Source: an uncultured Ruminococcus sp. (lineage in GTDB: Bacteria; Bacillota; Clostridia; Oscillospirales; Ruminococcaceae). From it: 25,123 bases of DNA. The notes below the pieces were generated by a model. That model did no database searches. It was not told the origin of the DNA and saw nothing but the letters and a program-made list of their open reading frames with translations. The position numbers and the translations under genes are program-made. The stretch is taken from positions 1 through 25,123 of the forward strand of contig CALEPT010000151.1 in assembly GCA_937910385.1 (NCBI GenBank), read 5' to 3'. Within the stretch, counting starts at the first letter, position 1. Every line of letters begins with the position of its first letter. Positions 1 through 8,211 of the stretch are shown piece after piece.

Positions 1-2207
1 TATGCCGTTATTCCCGAGCCGGTAACATTGGTCTGAGGAGTGCTCAGTCCCGAGGTATCGCTGTATATTGACGGAGACGGCATTGTGTCCTGCTCATCGA
101 ACATACGGTAGAACTGATTAAGAGCTGAATTATCGGGAGCTGTGCCCGAGGTGGAAATGCCGTCTGCGCGGTTGTCGGTAAGTGATATGACCGAAGGAGT
201 GAACAGCAGATATCTGTCGCCAACGTATATCTTTTCACGCCCCGAAAGTGTGATGTACACGGGAGTTTCACTGACATCAACAGTTACCGTATTCCCAATT
301 ATATCAAGAACAGAGGTATCTCCGCCAAAGCTATCCGAGGGAGCGGTTATGTATGCATGAGCCGCTCCTCCGGCAGAGAGCTTATAATCATTTACGGTAT
401 TGCCTTCATTTGTAGGCGACCACACTGCCTTAATGATATCACCGTTTGACCTGTCCTTGAAGGTCATCATGCTCACGCCGTTTTCAGTGGATTCGCTGAC
501 AAGATCAGCGTTCTTCAATACGCTCGTCATGCACGAAAGATAATACCACGCCTGTTTTTTGCTCCATTCACCCTTACCTGTAACGAGTCCGGAGTTATAA
601 TACACTCCCTCGCCCTCGTCGCGCAGCTGGAACTTTGTTATGCGGTCAACGCCTCCAGCCATTGCGGACAGATATGTCCTCGCGACACGCTGTGCGTAGC
701 GCAGCTGATAGGTCTCGTTTTCGTGGTCGTCAATTCCCTCGACCTCGCAGTCGGACATGGGTATTTCAAACTCCGATATCCACAGCTCCGCGCCCGGGGC
801 GTTATTGTCTATCCAATCCTTGAGCTCGGCTATCCTGCTGCGGAAACTGCTGTCCTCGACGCAGTAGTCATCCGGACCAAGATGGACGTTTATGATATCC
901 ACGGCGAATTTTCCGTCGCTGCGGTTGTAGTCGAACCACAGCTTCATTTCATCAAGGTACTGTATTATCGAAGCACTCGGCGTGAGAAGTCCGCCCACCG
1001 CAAGCTTGAAATCGGGGTCTGCGGTCTTTACGCCCGCGTTGGGTATAGTACCCTCATGACCGTCGTAATCAGCGGAGCACATCGCCGCGAGCTCATACGG
1101 AGTGAAATAGCTCGCCTTGCCCGACCATGTCTTGTTCGGCTCGTTGCAATTTTCGAGCGCGGTAAGCAGTCCCATACCGACCTTTGCCTCCTGAGCGTCG
1201 GTGATATTGAGGGTGGATATATCTATATCGCTGTTGCTGCCGTAGCGTGCCGCCACCTGATACATAGCCTGCGCATGGACTGCATAGCTCGACGGGTCAA
1301 GTGTATCTGCGCCGCTTTCCACGGGTATCTCGGGGGCGGAGGTTCCGCCCGATATCAAGGTGCTGCCGCCCTGAAAGCACGGTATTATGCTGATATTCTG
1401 CTCTTTCATCGCGGTGTAGAAGCTGTCCATATCGCCCCATGTTCCCTGAGTGAACTTCACCTTGCCGCTGCTGTCGAGCAGCCAGCTGAAATTGTGGTAC
1501 TCTCGGACGTTTCCTGCTGCCATTATCGCGGTCATTGGGTCATCGATAAATGCGTTGAAGCCCGCAGACTGCCCCGCCGTGAGGTCGGAGGCATCGGACG
1601 ACGGCTTGGCTGAGGTCTTTGCCTTCTGAGCAGCTGTGAGCTCGCTCTCCTTGTAGCCGTATATCGCAAGCTCGCTGACTCCGCTGTCGCAGTAATCTGA
1701 GCTGAAATGCAGGTAGCGCGTCGGCTGAGGGTCATCGAATTTTATCGCCCTCCACGACATATAATAATCCATGGTCTGCTCGGCGACGGTATGCCATGCG
1801 AAGGGCTCCCCGTCAGAGATGGTCCACACGGGAGTTCCGTTGGTATCGAGGAGAGCAATGCCCGTTATCACGTAATTTGCCCCGAAGTCGATGTAAAACG
1901 AGGCTGCTCCGTACTCGGTCTGTTGATTGGGAGTCCAGTTAGAGCGGGAAGTTGCAGTAAAGGTCTCGCCGTCAACACTCATGCTGTCGATCGAGGCAGG
2001 CACCTTATCCTGATCGTCAAAGAGGTATGAAACGTCCCTGAGGTAGCTCGCACCGAGGTAGACGAGGTTCTCCTCGCGCACGGTAAACTGCGTTATATCG
2101 AGTAGCTGCGCGGTCTTGTCCTCTGCCGAGAGTGCTGTGAAGGAGCTTGCACACGAGAGCGACACGGCTGCTGCGGCTGCGGCTGCAATGAAATTTTTTA
2201 CTGTCAT
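1..2207 (-). CDS. Secreted clan-A-like glycoside hydrolase, C-terminus beyond window
   Basis: Open reading frame of 735 codons from an ATG at 2207 (GGAGG 8 nt upstream) that runs off the left edge without a stop, so the protein is partial. Residues 1-28 form a signal peptide (basic start, Ala-rich core, ALSA cleavage site), so it is exported. Residues about 45-165 look like an F5/8 type C (discoidin-like) sugar-binding domain. Residues about 190-520 look like a TIM-barrel glycosidase: ENCNEPN places a likely acid/base Glu at residue 356, and ELWISEFE a likely nucleophile Glu at 479, the layout of clan A families such as GH5, GH39 and GH30. Near the left edge the segment FDEQD (703-707) echoes FDDQD (63-67), suggesting that a second discoidin-like domain begins. 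The substrate cannot be read from the sequence. A C-terminal dockerin is possible given the neighbour, but lies outside the window. Confidence 0.8.
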   Translation of the reverse strand, partial: MTVKNFIAAAAAAAVSLSCASSFTALSAEDKTAQLLDITQFTVREENLVYLGASYLRDVSYLFDDQDKVPASIDSMSVDGETFTATSRSNWTPNQQTEYGAASFYIDFGANYVITGIALLDTNGTPVWTISDGEPFAWHTVAEQTMDYYMSWRAIKFDDPQPTRYLHFSSDYCDSGVSELAIYGYKESELTAAQKAKTSAKPSSDASDLTAGQSAGFNAFIDDPMTAIMAAGNVREYHNFSWLLDSSGKVKFTQGTWGDMDSFYTAMKEQNISIIPCFQGGSTLISGGTSAPEIPVESGADTLDPSSYAVHAQAMYQVAARYGSNSDIDISTLNITDAQEAKVGMGLLTALENCNEPNKTWSGKASYFTPYELAAMCSADYDGHEGTIPNAGVKTADPDFKLAVGGLLTPSASIIQYLDEMKLWFDYNRSDGKFAVDIINVHLGPDDYCVEDSSFRSRIAELKDWIDNNAPGAELWISEFEIPMSDCEVEGIDDHENETYQLRYAQRVARTYLSAMAGGVDRITKFQLRDEGEGVYYNSGLVTGKGEWSKKQAWYYLSCMTSVLKNADLVSESTENGVSMMTFKDRSNGDIIKAVWSPTNEGNTVNDYKLSAGGAAHAYITAPSDSFGGDTSVLDIIGNTVTVDVSETPVYITLSGREKIYVGDRYLLFTPSVISLTDNRADGISTSGTAPDNSALNQFYRMFDEQDTMPSPSIYSDTSGLSTPQTNVTGSGITA

Positions 2208-2239
2208 TGTTATCCCTCCGATAAATTATGTCACATATT

Positions 2240-2268
2240 ATTATAGCACAAATCAACATAATTTTCAA
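2240..2268 (-). promoter_or_regulatory. Promoter of the glycoside hydrolase gene
   Basis: On the minus strand, TTGAAA (2263-2268) and TATAAT (2240-2245) are separated by 17 bp, with a TG one base upstream of the -10 (extended -10). It lies about 33 bp upstream of the start codon. Confidence 0.8.
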
Positions 2269-2337
2269 TATGCAGATCAAAACTTCATAAATAATACACA
2301 ATCAAACTCGCAAGCGCTGCGCAATCCACTCTTGCAG

Positions 2338-2347
2338 CACAATTGTG
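2338..2347. promoter_or_regulatory. 10-bp palindrome, possible operator
   Basis: CACAATTGTG is a perfect palindrome located between the two divergent promoters, about 35 bp upstream of the CotH gene -35 box. The position would suit a regulator acting on the polysaccharide-utilisation pair, but only the symmetry is seen; chance is not excluded. Confidence 0.3.
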
Positions 2348-2382
2348 ATACTCCCATTTATTGCGGAATTATGCGGAAAGCA

Positions 2383-2411
2383 TTGACAAAGTGCGGCGCA
2401 GATGATATAAT
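2383..2411 (+). promoter_or_regulatory. Consensus promoter of the CotH-dockerin gene
   Basis: TTGACA (2383-2388) and TATAAT (2406-2411), both perfect consensus, with a 17-bp spacer. The start codon is at 2474, giving a leader of about 55 nt. Confidence 0.88.
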
Positions 2412-2473
2412 TTATTCATAATTATAACCGATGTGCCGTCTGCACTGCGGCACGCAAAGGAGAGGGAATCATT

Positions 2474-5086
2474 ATGAAAAAACATGCAAGGAGAACAGCT
2501 GCGGGGCTTATGAGCTTTGCACTTATGCTTACCTCAGCAAGCCTTTCGGCTATGCCTACTGCCGCCGAAAGCGGCGTCAGCATCAACGAGGTTTGCCCAA
2601 AGAACACGACCTATGCCGCTCCCGACGGAGGTCTCTACGATTGGATAGAGCTCTACAATGCCTCGTCAAGCGCGGAGGATATCAGCGGATGGGGACTTTC
2701 AGACAAATCCACCAAGCCCTATAGGTACACCTTCCCAAGCGGAACTGTTATAGCCCCCGGTCAGCGCCTCGTCATATTCTGTGACAGCATCGCAGGTGCC
2801 TCCGACACCTCTATAGCTCCGTTCGGACTTTCAACGAGCGGCGAGACACTTACTCTCACCGACAGCTCCGGGGCTACCGTTTCGCAGATAACCTTCGGCG
2901 CAATGGCTTCCGATACGTCCTACGGTCAGTATCCCGACGGCAGCGGAGAGTTCTATACACTCAGCTGCACACCCGATTCGGCAAATTCCGCCCCCGAGGG
3001 TGCCAATGCAGTGAGTACTCCCGAATTTTCGGCGGACAGCGGCTTCTACACAAGCAGCTTCTCGCTCACGCTGACCGCTCCCGAGGGCACTACAGTCTAC
3101 TACACGACTGACGGCAGTGACCCAACGCCTGAATCTACTCCCTACACCTCGCCGATAACCGTTCGGGATATGTCCGATACCGAGAATGTGCTCAGTGCAA
3201 GAACGGATATCAGCGCGAGCAGCGTAAGTGCTCCGTCGGAAAAAGTAGATAAGGCGGCAATTGTACGCGCGGTCGCCGTGGATTCCGAGGGCAGAGTAAG
3301 TGACATCATCACAAAGACCTATTTCATCGGCAAAACAGCCTCCTCCTACTATCAGGACATGAAGGTCGTTTCGATAGTCACCGACCCCGATAATCTGTTC
3401 GACTATGAGACAGGTATTTACGTCAAGGGCAAGGTCTACGACGACGAGAACGGCAGCAGCGGAGGCGGCTGGGGCTGGGGTTGGGGCAACATGAAAAACC
3501 CCTGGGAAATGGAAGCCAACTACACCCAGAAAGGCATAGAATGGGAGCGGGAAGCTACCCTTGAAATGTTCAATAACGGCACGAGAGTCATCTCGCAGAA
3601 CGTCGGTATCCGCATAAAGGGCGCTGCATCGCGTTCGGCGGCACAGAAGAGCTTCAACGTCTACGCCCGCAAGGACTACGGCACGGCAGAGTTCACCTAT
3701 GACCTCTATGAGGGTACTGCAACAAAGGCGAAAAACGGGAAGGTCATAGATACCTTCGACGCTTTCACGCTCCGCAACGGCGGAAACGACAACGGCTATG
3801 CATATTTCCGCGACAGCATAAATCAACAGCTTGTCGCCGACCGCGACTTCGCTTCTCAGGCTACGAGCGAGTGTGTGGTCTTCATTGACGGCGAGTTCTG
3901 GGGAATGTACCAGATAACCGAGCGTGTAAGCGACGATTACATAAAATCCCACTATGGTATAAAAAAGAGCGACGTTGTGATAATCAAGAACAAGCAGCTT
4001 GAGGAAGGAACGGATCAGGATCTTGCCGACTGGAATGATCTTACGTCATTCTGCGCCTCGTCCGACATGAGCAGTGAGGCTAACTATGCCCGCTTCACGC
4101 AGGCTGTGGACGTGCAGAGCTACATTGATTACTTCGCCGCGCAGATATACTGGAACAATACCGACTGGCCAGAGAACAACTTCGCTGTATGGCGCTCCGC
4201 TTCCGTTGACGAGGATAACGATTACGCGGACGGCAAGTGGAGAATGTTCATGTTCGATACCGAGTACGCAACGGGTCTCTACGACGATAACCGCACTCAG
4301 GCAAGCTCGGACAGCTTCTCGCGCATATCTCAGAACACAGACGACGTAAGCCGTATGTTCACCAATTTGCTGAAAAACGCTCAGTTCCGCGAGCAGTTTG
4401 AACTGACGTTCATGGATCTTGCAAATTATAATTTTGACAGTGCCAAAGCAGATAGGATAATCAATGAGTTCGCCTCCACATACAGCAGGCAGGCGCTCGA
4501 TACCTACAAGCGTTTCAATTCCGACAGCTACAATAAATACGGCTCGGATAATTTCGCTTCCGAACTCGCGAAGGTTTCCTCCTACTATTCAAGCCGCTAC
4601 AGCACAGCGGCTCAGCAGTTAAGAAATGCGCTCAGTCTCGGTGGAGACCTAAGAACTGTTACCGTTGAGAACGACGGCAGCAAGGGCAGCATTTCGCTCA
4701 ACACTCTAAACCTCGACGATTCACTTTCAAGCTGGAGCGGAAAATACTACTCCGATTACAAGGTGACCGTCACAGCCGTACCAAAGAGCGGTGCGTACTT
4801 CTCGCACTGGGAGGTAAACGGTGCGCAGCTGACTCAGGAGGAGCTTTACTCCCCGACTGTAAGCATCGAGCTCGGCAGTGATGTTACCGTACGAGCAATC
4901 TATGGCGAGGGGCTCTTAAAGGGAGACTATAATGCCGATGGCTCGGTAAATATCTCTGACCTCGTTTTGCTTCAGGAATTTATACTCGGCAAAGACGTGA
5001 ACATTGCCGATACGGACATGATAGATGACGGAAAGACAAATTCCCTTGATATTGCGGCATTGAGAAGATCTATTTTAAGTAAATAA
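2474..5086 (+). CDS. CotH-family exoprotein with lamin-tail, CHB_HEX_C-like and dockerin domains
   Basis: An 870-residue exported protein. Residues 1-31 are a signal peptide. Residues 34-150 resemble a lamin-tail domain (SINEVCPKN, DWIELYN, GWGLSD). Residues 180-235 resemble the chitobiase C-terminal domain (YYTTDGSDPT). Residues 290-690 are the CotH region (GIRIKGAASR, FIDGEFWGMYQITER, MFMFDTEYATG), related to the spore-coat protein kinase CotH. Residues 728-812 look like a bacterial beta-repeat (FSHWEVNG). Residues 817-870 are a type I dockerin. Its first calcium loop is canonical (D818, N820, D822, N826, D829), but the second has Ile at position 3 (D848, I850, D852, N856, D859). A glycine/tryptophan run lies at about 327-338. 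The dockerin should let the protein bind a cohesin on a scaffoldin; dockerin-CotH proteins are known from Ruminococcus cellulosomes, where their role is unclear. Start chosen from an AGGAGAGG site about 10 nt upstream. Confidence 0.92.
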   Translation: MKKHARRTAAGLMSFALMLTSASLSAMPTAAESGVSINEVCPKNTTYAAPDGGLYDWIELYNASSSAEDISGWGLSDKSTKPYRYTFPSGTVIAPGQRLVIFCDSIAGASDTSIAPFGLSTSGETLTLTDSSGATVSQITFGAMASDTSYGQYPDGSGEFYTLSCTPDSANSAPEGANAVSTPEFSADSGFYTSSFSLTLTAPEGTTVYYTTDGSDPTPESTPYTSPITVRDMSDTENVLSARTDISASSVSAPSEKVDKAAIVRAVAVDSEGRVSDIITKTYFIGKTASSYYQDMKVVSIVTDPDNLFDYETGIYVKGKVYDDENGSSGGGWGWGWGNMKNPWEMEANYTQKGIEWEREATLEMFNNGTRVISQNVGIRIKGAASRSAAQKSFNVYARKDYGTAEFTYDLYEGTATKAKNGKVIDTFDAFTLRNGGNDNGYAYFRDSINQQLVADRDFASQATSECVVFIDGEFWGMYQITERVSDDYIKSHYGIKKSDVVIIKNKQLEEGTDQDLADWNDLTSFCASSDMSSEANYARFTQAVDVQSYIDYFAAQIYWNNTDWPENNFAVWRSASVDEDNDYADGKWRMFMFDTEYATGLYDDNRTQASSDSFSRISQNTDDVSRMFTNLLKNAQFREQFELTFMDLANYNFDSAKADRIINEFASTYSRQALDTYKRFNSDSYNKYGSDNFASELAKVSSYYSSRYSTAAQQLRNALSLGGDLRTVTVENDGSKGSISLNTLNLDDSLSSWSGKYYSDYKVTVTAVPKSGAYFSHWEVNGAQLTQEELYSPTVSIELGSDVTVRAIYGEGLLKGDYNADGSVNISDLVLLQEFILGKDVNIADTDMIDDGKTNSLDIAALRRSILSK

Positions 5087-5090
5087 TCAG

Positions 5091-5161
5091 GGCAGCTCTT
5101 GCTGCCGCCCGCGGGAATCATATCAATGTGCAGGGGCGGATGTCCACATCCGCCCCTGCAC
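5091..5161 (+). repeat. Two intergenic hairpins after the CotH gene, one a near-perfect 34-nt palindrome
   Basis: The first hairpin is GGCAGC/GCTGCC (5091-5106, TCTT loop), right after the CotH stop. The second (5128-5161) is a 16-bp perfect stem with a 2-nt loop: left arm GTGCAGGGGCGGATGT, right arm its exact complement. Neither is followed by a T-run, so they are weak candidates for intrinsic terminators. The second resembles the GGGGCG-rich intergenic palindromes scattered through many gut Clostridia genomes (general knowledge, not checked). It may protect the mRNA 3' end. Confidence 0.7.
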
Positions 5162-5192
5162 CTGACACCAACGACCTGAATGGAGGTAATTT

Positions 5193-5813
5193 ATGAAAGT
5201 TTTAATGCTCAACGGAAGTCCGCGCGCAGGCGGAAATACCGACATCGCCCTCGCGGAAATGACGAAGATATTCAACGCGGAAGGTATCGAGGCGGAGACA
5301 GTCCGCGTCGGCAATAAGGACATTAGAGGCTGTATCGCGTGCGGAAACTGCTTTGAAAAAGGGAAATGCGTCTTTGACGATATAGTAAACGAGCTTGCAC
5401 CAAAATTCGAGGAGTGCGACGGATTCGTTGCGGCAACTCCCGTATACTACGCTTCTGCAAACGCAACGCTCATTGCCTGTCTTGACAGGCTGTTCTACAG
5501 CACTCATTTCGACAAGTCGATGAAGGTAGGCGCAGGCGTAGTCTGTGCGAGGCGCGGCGGCTGCTCCGCGACCTTTGACGAGCTCAACAAATACTTCACT
5601 ATCTGCGGTATGCCGATAGCTTCGAGCCAGTACTGGAACAGCATTCACGGCAGAGAAAAGGGCGAGGCTCAACAGGACGAGGAGGGCTTGCAGACCATGC
5701 GCACTCTTGCGCGCAACATGACCTTCCTTATGAGAAGCATTGCGCTCGGCAAGGAAAAATACGGTCTTCCCGAGGCTGAGGATGAGCATAAGTTCACGAA
5801 TTTTATCAGATAA
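5193..5813 (+). CDS. Flavodoxin-fold NAD(P)H-dependent FMN reductase / iron-sulfur flavoprotein-like
   Basis: A 206-residue cytoplasmic protein beginning with the FMN phosphate-binding loop of the flavodoxin-like fold (MLNGSPRAGGNT, residues 5-16). It is followed by a cysteine cluster at C47, C50, C53 and C59 (GCIACGNC..GKC), as in the iron-sulfur flavoprotein and multimeric flavodoxin WrbA-like groups. A PVYYASANATL segment in mid-protein matches the second flavin-binding loop of this family. The expected role is electron transfer or reduction of small molecules using FMN; the substrate is unknown. A TGGAGG ribosome site lies 7 nt before the ATG. No promoter is evident between the upstream hairpins and the start, so readthrough from the CotH gene is possible. 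Confidence 0.85.
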   Translation: MKVLMLNGSPRAGGNTDIALAEMTKIFNAEGIEAETVRVGNKDIRGCIACGNCFEKGKCVFDDIVNELAPKFEECDGFVAATPVYYASANATLIACLDRLFYSTHFDKSMKVGAGVVCARRGGCSATFDELNKYFTICGMPIASSQYWNSIHGREKGEAQQDEEGLQTMRTLARNMTFLMRSIALGKEKYGLPEAEDEHKFTNFIR

Positions 5814-5870
5814 AAGAGAGATACCGCGGGAATATTTCCGCGAAATAAAAACGAGAGGGAAAGTTTTAAC

Positions 5871-7088
5871 ATGATGAATATCGCAGTAGCACAGTCGGGC
5901 GGTCCGACCTGTGCGATAAACGCTTCGCTTGTGGGAGTTTTCCGCGAAGCACTGAAAAATCCGACAATAGACGCTATTTTTGGTTCCGTAAACGGTATTG
6001 AGGGTATCATAGGCAACCACCTTGTAGATCTGAAATCCATGATACTTACTAACGACGATATGGAGCTCCTGCGCCAGACGCCTTCAACCGTACTGGGCTC
6101 ATGCCGCTATAAGCTCCCCGATCATCACAGCGATGAAACGGTCTACAAAAAAATCGCAAACACATTGAAACAGCGCAATATAGGAGCATTCTTCTATATA
6201 GGCGGAAACGATTCAATGGACACCGTAAATAAGCTATCCGAATATTTCCGATCTATTGAACTCGATATCAAGGTCATCGGCATACCCAAAACCATAGATA
6301 ACGATCTGTGCATAACCGACCACACTCCCGGTTTCGGTTCGGCAGCAAAATACGTCGCCGCTACCATGCGCGAGATAACGCGCGACAGTACCGTTTACAG
6401 CATACCTTCCGTCACGATAGTCGAGATAATGGGCAGACACGCCGGCTGGCTCACTGCTTCGAGCGCGGTCCTTCATGCAATGGGCGAGACCGCTCCTCAC
6501 CTTGTTTATGTGCCTGAGGCTGAGTTTTCTCCCGAAAGCTTCCTGCGTGATGTTCGTCAGGAAATGTCCAAGCATAAGGCTGTGATAGTCGCAGTATCCG
6601 AGGGGATCGAAGTTCCGGAGGGTGTTCAGTCGGGCTGTGTGGATAATTTCGGCCACAAATATCTTTCCGGCATAGGCAAGTACCTTGAGGGACTTGTGCG
6701 CGGCGAGATAGGCTGCAAGGTGCGCTCCATCGAGCTGAACGTGATGCAGCGCTGCTCATCGCATTTGTGCTCAAAGACCGATATTGATGAATCCGAGGCT
6801 ATAGGTGCTGCCGGAGTACGCTGTGCTCTTGCAGGTGAGACCGGCAAAGTAATGGTCTTTCGCCGGGCAGCAGATGTTCCGTACACTATCGTGATCGAAA
6901 CTGCGGATTCCGCCGACATCGCCAATCTCGAAAAATTTCTCCCCGAAAAATACATCAACGCCGCAGGCAACAATATCCGCGATCATGCTCTTTCATATTT
7001 CCTGCCTCTCATACAGGGCGAGCTGAACCTCGTCATGGAGCACGGTGTCCCAAAGCATTTCGCGATACATGAATCTCTATTGAAATAG
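5871..7088 (+). CDS. pfp: Pyrophosphate-type 6-phosphofructokinase
   Basis: A 405-residue cytoplasmic glycolytic enzyme phosphorylating fructose 6-phosphate to fructose 1,6-bisphosphate. Family motifs are AQSGGPT (7-13), GGNDSMD (111-117), PKTIDND (139-145), GFGSAAKY (154-161) and MGRHAGW (187-193). Two positions set the phosphoryl donor in this family: Gly in GGDGS and in PGTIDND for ATP enzymes, Asp and Lys for pyrophosphate enzymes. Here they are D114 and K140, so pyrophosphate use is predicted and the reaction would be reversible. The first of two adjacent ATG codons is chosen because GAGAGG lies 12 nt upstream. A short CCGCGG-type hairpin separates it from the flavodoxin gene 57 bp upstream; the two may be cotranscribed. 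Confidence 0.92.
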   Translation: MMNIAVAQSGGPTCAINASLVGVFREALKNPTIDAIFGSVNGIEGIIGNHLVDLKSMILTNDDMELLRQTPSTVLGSCRYKLPDHHSDETVYKKIANTLKQRNIGAFFYIGGNDSMDTVNKLSEYFRSIELDIKVIGIPKTIDNDLCITDHTPGFGSAAKYVAATMREITRDSTVYSIPSVTIVEIMGRHAGWLTASSAVLHAMGETAPHLVYVPEAEFSPESFLRDVRQEMSKHKAVIVAVSEGIEVPEGVQSGCVDNFGHKYLSGIGKYLEGLVRGEIGCKVRSIELNVMQRCSSHLCSKTDIDESEAIGAAGVRCALAGETGKVMVFRRAADVPYTIVIETADSADIANLEKFLPEKYINAAGNNIRDHALSYFLPLIQGELNLVMEHGVPKHFAIHESLLK

Positions 7089-7094
7089 TAATTA

Positions 7095-7126
7095 AGGGCG
7101 ACCAAAAGGTCGCCCTGCAACTTTTT
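7095..7126 (+). terminator. Intrinsic terminator after the phosphofructokinase gene
   Basis: A 9-bp perfect stem (AGGGCGACC/GGTCGCCCT) with an AAAA loop, then GCAAC and five T residues. It lies between two convergent genes. Confidence 0.75.
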
Positions 7127-7137
7127 ACAGCAAACAA

Positions 7138-8091
7138 TTAATTAAAATAGTCATACACAAGTGTCGAAAGCTCAGTGACATCGTCTGCGTTGTCCCATGC
7201 AGAGCCGCTCGGGGCAGAGCTCATCACTACAAGGATATAGTCACATTCATAGGAGTAAATTATTGCCGCATCGTGGCAGACCTCGTCTGTCTCACCGGTC
7301 TTGTTGGCTGTAACTATCCCATCCGGTACACCGGCAGGTATCTTCTGGGTATATTTCTGCGCTTTCAGGAGTTCAAGCATCTTTGCGGAATATTCCTCAG
7401 ATACGCACTCGCCGAGGTAGACCTCCTCCAGAAAATGCCCCACGTCCTCCACCGATGTATAATTCGTTCCGTTATTTATGTATATCTGGAGTCCCTTTGA
7501 ATTGCTCGCAGGCTGAAGACCGTGCTCAACGAAGGTATCGTCATATCCGTTATCCTTGCACCATTCCGTAGTGTACTGAAGCCCGATAAGCCTTACTATG
7601 GAGTTGAATGCCTCATTGCTGCTTACCTCGATCATTTTTTCGAGGTTATCAATTATATCCTCTTCCTTTATCTCGCCGGACTGCACTTTGGAATATGCAG
7701 CTCCCATAGCGAAAAGCTTGATAAGGCTGGCAGCATATACCATTTTATTATTTACGCTCGTACTTCTGCCCGTTCGGAGATTTTTGACATAAACCGACCA
7801 TTCGCCTTTATATCCTCTCACTGCTTCATTAATTTGCTTTTCAAGTTCAGAAAGGTCGTCCGGCGGCTCGGTAGCCGGCTCTGTTGTCGTCTCTGCTTCG
7901 GTAGAAGGCTCGACAGTGGTAGTAGTCTGCACAGTGCTCACGCCGGTCGCAGCTGCCGGAACCGCCGGGGCTTCCGGTCTGATATTGCGGTCAAGTCCGA
8001 TCGTTGAATCCGCACACGAGCATACGGCCGCAGAAGCTATAAGAACTACTGCCGCACAGGCAGTTATTTTCTTTTTTCTGATAGCGCTCAC
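7138..8091 (-). CDS. Beta-lactamase-fold serine hydrolase, probable lipoprotein
   Basis: About 317 residues. A signal sequence (residues 1-25) ends in VCSC, so lipidation at C26 is likely though the lipobox is not ideal. A Thr/Glu/Pro-rich linker spans about 51-79. The rest matches the class A beta-lactamase / penicillin-binding fold: SLIK (S122, K125), SSN (157-159) in place of the usual SDN, and KTG (264-266). No obvious omega-loop glutamate for deacylation is seen, so a role as a cell-wall hydrolase or DD-peptidase-like protein is at least as likely as antibiotic resistance. The start is uncertain: GTG at 8091 overlaps the only good ribosome site (GGGAGG, 8091-8096), whereas an ATC codon at 8082 sits 8 nt from it, and no ATG, GTG or TTG lies between it and the signal core. 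Confidence 0.85.
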   Translation of the reverse strand: MSAIRKKKITACAAVVLIASAAVCSCADSTIGLDRNIRPEAPAVPAAATGVSTVQTTTTVEPSTEAETTTEPATEPPDDLSELEKQINEAVRGYKGEWSVYVKNLRTGRSTSVNNKMVYAASLIKLFAMGAAYSKVQSGEIKEEDIIDNLEKMIEVSSNEAFNSIVRLIGLQYTTEWCKDNGYDDTFVEHGLQPASNSKGLQIYINNGTNYTSVEDVGHFLEEVYLGECVSEEYSAKMLELLKAQKYTQKIPAGVPDGIVTANKTGETDEVCHDAAIIYSYECDYILVVMSSAPSGSAWDNADDVTELSTLVYDYFN

Positions 8092-8140
8092 CTCCCGGGT
8101 ACGTATGTCTTATCACGACATAATTTCAATAACAATATGT

Positions 8141-8169
8141 ATTATAACATAACTCATGGAATAAATCAA
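8141..8169 (-). promoter_or_regulatory. Promoter of the beta-lactamase-fold gene
   Basis: On the minus strand, TTGATT (8164-8169) and TATAAT (8141-8146) with a 17-bp spacer and an extended -10 (TGTTATAAT). It closely resembles the promoters at 10982-11010 and 11178-11206. Confidence 0.82.
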
Positions 8170-8211
8170 CTTACGAAATTCTGGTTTTCAGACAGTATAA
8201 GAATTCATGAG

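Noticed and set aside
723..1613. Long plus-strand open frame (296 codons) opposite the glycoside hydrolase gene
   Set aside because: Its product has no domain-like pattern, it has no ribosome site, and the minus strand there encodes a convincing secreted enzyme with catalytic motifs; it is an antisense shadow.
2831..3952. Minus-strand open frame of 373 codons opposite the CotH gene
   Set aside because: Low-complexity Cys/Val/Arg-rich translation, no ribosome site, and full overlap with a clear multi-domain protein on the plus strand.
5202..6020. Minus-strand open frame spanning the flavodoxin and phosphofructokinase genes
   Set aside because: It crosses an intergenic region and two well-supported plus-strand genes, with no recognisable motif.
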